NCBI GenBank assembly: GCA_030432695.1
Contig: JAUILN010000006.1
Location: 1-64,000, forward strand
Source: a bacterium
GTDB lineage: Bacteria > Planctomycetota > UBA1135 > UBA2386
Length of the DNA: 64,000 nucleotides
Direction of reading: 5' to 3'
Shown here: positions 61,646-64,000 of the stretch, one piece after another
How positions within the stretch are numbered: the first letter of the stretch is position 1
Layout of the letters: each line of letters starts with the position of its first letter
Program-made: the position numbers and the translations under genes
The notes under the pieces: model-generated
Told to the model about the DNA's origin: nothing
Database searches by the model: none
What the model saw: only the letters and a program-made list of their open reading frames with translations

Positions 61646-64000
61646 ATGGAGGATCAGTCCTGGCTCCCGCCCGACCTCGAGCGCGAGGTCCTCGCCCTCG
61701 CCGCCCTTCCCATCGAAGCCCGCGACTCCGCTCTCCAGGCCCTCTGCGCCTCCGCCCCGCAGCACGCCGACGAACTCCGCGTCCTCGCCGCTCTCGTCGC
61801 CTCGGCCACCTCTCCCTCCACCTCCCACCCCACCCAGATCGGCCCCTACCACCTCCTCTCCACCCTCGGCGAAGGCGGCATGGGCACCGTCTACCTCGCC
61901 GAGCAACGCACCCCCGTCCAACGCCAGGTCGCGCTCAAGCTCATCAAGCTCGGTATGGACTCGAAGCAGGTCGTCGCTCGCTTCGAGAGCGAGCGCCAGA
62001 CCCTCGCCTCGCTGAACCACCCACACATCGCGCAGATCTACGACGGCGGCCTCTCCCCCGAAGGTCGCCCGTACTTCGCGATGGAGTACGTCCAGGGCGA
62101 GCCCATCAACCGCTTCTGCGAGTCGCACCAGCTCGGCCTGCGCCAACGGATCGAGCTGTTCCGCGACGTCTGCGCCGGCGTCCAGCACGCCCACCAACGC
62201 GGCGTCCTGCACCGCGACCTCAAGCCGACCAACCTCCTCGTCGCCTACGAGGACTCCGCTGCTCGCGCCAAGATCATCGACTTCGGCCTCGCCCGCGCGG
62301 TCGAGCCGCCGGACTCGCAGCGCACCCTGCTCACGCTCGAGGGCCAGATGCTCGGCACACCGGGCTACATATCGCCCGAACAGGCCGACCCGCGCTTCGC
62401 TCCGGTCGACACCCGAACCGACGTCTACTCCCTGGGAGTCGTCCTCTACGAACTCCTGGTCGGCAAGCTGCCGTTCGATCCGGGTTCGATGCGCGAGGTT
62501 CCGCTGTCGGAGCTGCAGCGACGGATCCTCGAGGACGAGCCGATCAGGCCCAGCTCCCGTGCGGCGGCGCTCGCGAAGACGGCTGACGAACCACCGGTGC
62601 CGTGGCTCCGCGACCTGCGTGGCGACCTCGACTGGATCGTCCTCCGCTGCCTGGAGAAGGAGCCGGACCGGCGCTACCGCGGCCCTGCGGCATTGAGCGA
62701 CGACCTCGCGCGGTTCCTCGACTCCGAGCCGGTCGAGGCGCGACCACCCACGCGCGTCTACCGGATCCGCAAGCTGGTGCGCCGGCAGCGCGGCCTGTTC
62801 GTCTCGATCGGGCTGGTGTTCCTGGTCCTCGTCGGCGGCATCGTCGGCACCGGATTGGGGCTGAGTTCCGCGCTCGACGCCAATGTCCAACTGGAGGAGC
62901 AGCGGGCGCTCGCCCGTCGCAAGGCCGAGGATGCGGAGCGCGCGCTCGAACGCGCCAACGAGGTCAAGCGGGTCCTCGTCGACATGTTGGCGCTGACCAA
63001 CCCGATGCACGCCGGGGGGCGCGATACCACCCTGCTGCGGATGGTCGTCGACCGGACCGCCGCGCGCCTGTTCGACGGCTCGATCGCCGATCCGGTGATC
63101 CGTGCCGAGCTGCACGGGATCGTCGCCGACGTCTACTTCAACCTCGCCGCGTGGAACTCGGCGCGCCGGCACCACCAGGCCATCGTCGAACTCGCGGACC
63201 GGGCCGACCACCCGCCAGAACTCGGTCCCGCGGCCGCTCAGGTCGTGGAATCGCTGCTGGAGCTGGTCCGGATCGAGACCATGACCGGCGACGCGGAGCG
63301 GGCGCGCGCGTCTCTCGACAAGGCTCGTGCCGCGATCGAGGGAGTCCTGCCGCCCGGCCACCTTCTGGTCCTCGAGTCGCGGCTACGCGAGGCCCAGCTG
63401 TTGGATCGGCTCGCGGATCCCGGCGCGCTCGACCAGGCACGCGAGGTCGTGGCCGCCGCCCAGCGCCAGCTCGGCCGCGACGCGCGTCTCACCGTGGAGG
63501 CGATGCGGTTCCTCGCTCCGCTCGAGCACCACGCCGGCCATCCCGAGGTTGCCGCACAGCTGCAGCGCGAGGTGGAGGAGCTGCTCGCAGAGCGGCACGG
63601 CCCGGAGTCGGGGCCCGTGCAGATGGCACGCGCCGCCCGACTCGACCTGCTGGAAGAGGGAGGAGATCCGGAGGAGGCGCTGGAATTGGCGCGCCAGGTC
63701 CACGCGTCGTTCGTGACCACGTTCGGTGCCGACAACCCCCGCACGCGTGGCGCGGAGGGCGCCGTGGGGCGTCAGCTCGCTCGGCTCGGGCGTCTCGGCG
63801 AGGCCCTGCCGATCCTCGAGCGGTACTTCGCCCTCGAGCAGCGGGTGATCGGCGCCGAGCGCGCGTTGCTGATGCGGACGGCTTCGATGTTGGCCTCGGG
63901 CTACCTCGAGCTCGGCCGTGCCGAGGACGCTCTCGAACTCGAGCAGCGCATCGTCGCGGCGATGACCGGGGCGTACGGTCCCGACGACGAAGACACGCTC
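61646..64000 (+). CDS. Ser/Thr protein kinase with TM and TPR, incomplete at the window edge
   Basis: At least 785 residues, no stop before the window end. A charged N-terminal segment (EDQSWLPPDLEREVLALAAL) resembles the start of planctomycete kinases. The kinase domain (about 66-330) has STLGEGGMGTVYLAEQ, VALKLIKLGMDSKQVV (Lys98), the catalytic loop VLHRDLKPTNLLV, IIDFGLARAVEPP, GTPGYISPEQAD and RTDVYSLGVVLYELLVGKLP. A TM segment (GLFVSIGLVFLVLVGGIVG, about 387-405) and a coiled and TPR-like extension (RKAEDAERALERANEVKRVL and later LLVLESRLREAQLLDRL) follow. Paralogous in layout to the kinase at 49756 but not adjacent. Substrates unknown; the FHA protein upstream is a candidate partner by location. 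Confidence 0.9.
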   Translation, partial: MEDQSWLPPDLEREVLALAALPIEARDSALQALCASAPQHADELRVLAALVASATSPSTSHPTQIGPYHLLSTLGEGGMGTVYLAEQRTPVQRQVALKLIKLGMDSKQVVARFESERQTLASLNHPHIAQIYDGGLSPEGRPYFAMEYVQGEPINRFCESHQLGLRQRIELFRDVCAGVQHAHQRGVLHRDLKPTNLLVAYEDSAARAKIIDFGLARAVEPPDSQRTLLTLEGQMLGTPGYISPEQADPRFAPVDTRTDVYSLGVVLYELLVGKLPFDPGSMREVPLSELQRRILEDEPIRPSSRAAALAKTADEPPVPWLRDLRGDLDWIVLRCLEKEPDRRYRGPAALSDDLARFLDSEPVEARPPTRVYRIRKLVRRQRGLFVSIGLVFLVLVGGIVGTGLGLSSALDANVQLEEQRALARRKAEDAERALERANEVKRVLVDMLALTNPMHAGGRDTTLLRMVVDRTAARLFDGSIADPVIRAELHGIVADVYFNLAAWNSARRHHQAIVELADRADHPPELGPAAAQVVESLLELVRIETMTGDAERARASLDKARAAIEGVLPPGHLLVLESRLREAQLLDRLADPGALDQAREVVAAAQRQLGRDARLTVEAMRFLAPLEHHAGHPEVAAQLQREVEELLAERHGPESGPVQMARAARLDLLEEGGDPEEALELARQVHASFVTTFGADNPRTRGAEGAVGRQLARLGRLGEALPILERYFALEQRVIGAERALLMRTASMLASGYLELGRAEDALELEQRIVAAMTGAYGPDDEDTL

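Noticed and set aside
61412..63361. Minus-strand frame (about 649 codons) opposite the second kinase, sharing the ADSYINA end
   Set aside because: The shared peptide arises from the palindrome at 61396-61454; the rest is a shadow of the kinase.

Overview
The window (64 kb, very GC-rich) looks like chromosomal DNA of a deep-branching planctomycete or a close relative. This is inferred from gene content: a formylglycine-dependent sulfatase, two Ser/Thr kinases with C-terminal TPR tails, an ECF sigma factor carrying a huge C-terminal extension, CAP/FHA and multi-BON proteins, and many secreted or lipoprotein genes of unknown function. No rRNA, tRNA, CRISPR array, integrase or phage module was seen. 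Strong codon bias leaves long open frames opposite most genes; these were discarded.

Layout. 0-7 kb: secreted squalene-cyclase-like repeat protein, small unknowns, a secreted beta-helix protein and a divergent secreted six-hairpin-glycosidase-like protein. 7-12 kb: a 1059-residue sigma factor/membrane anchor/carboxypeptidase-regulatory-like fusion, a decayed transposase, and an HtrA-like protein that has lost two of its three catalytic residues. 12-21 kb: imelysin-like protein, PhoX-like phosphatase, a methyltransferase/RNase Z pair, an NHLRC2-like protein, nagA, and an RsuA/RluB-type pseudouridine synthase broken by a 162-bp inverted-repeat element. 21-26 kb: sulfatase and a divergent membrane protein. 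26-33 kb: a three-member tandem family of surface proteins whose first member is split by a low-GC insertion. 32.8-45 kb: DUF4097-like lipoprotein, GlcNAc-kinase-like gene overlapping arfB, ChaN-like lipoprotein, elbB, an SDR reductase, a WD40-like lipoprotein, an XRE regulator and two large secreted proteins. 45-52 kb: CAP-domain secreted protein, M48 protease, membrane protein and Ser/Thr kinase, NUDIX. 52-61 kb: six-BON-domain protein, Fpg/Nei glycosylase, UvrD/PcrA helicase, a sigma-54 activator without DNA-binding domain, and an FHA-TM-CAP fusion. 61.6 kb to the end: a second Ser/Thr kinase, running off the window.

Themes. Signalling parts are repeatedly fused to envelope-facing domains (sigma factor to Ig-like repeats, kinases to TM plus TPR, FHA to TM plus CAP), suggesting that transcription and phosphorylation are tied to the cell surface. 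Several proteins keep a recognisable enzyme fold but lack catalytic residues (HtrA-like, NHLRC2-like, SGNH-like, peptidase-MA-like). Perfect or near-perfect palindromes, four of them with a GGTGCC-N-GGCACC core (one arm truncated to GGCAC), sit between genes and probably act as terminators or are a dispersed repeat.
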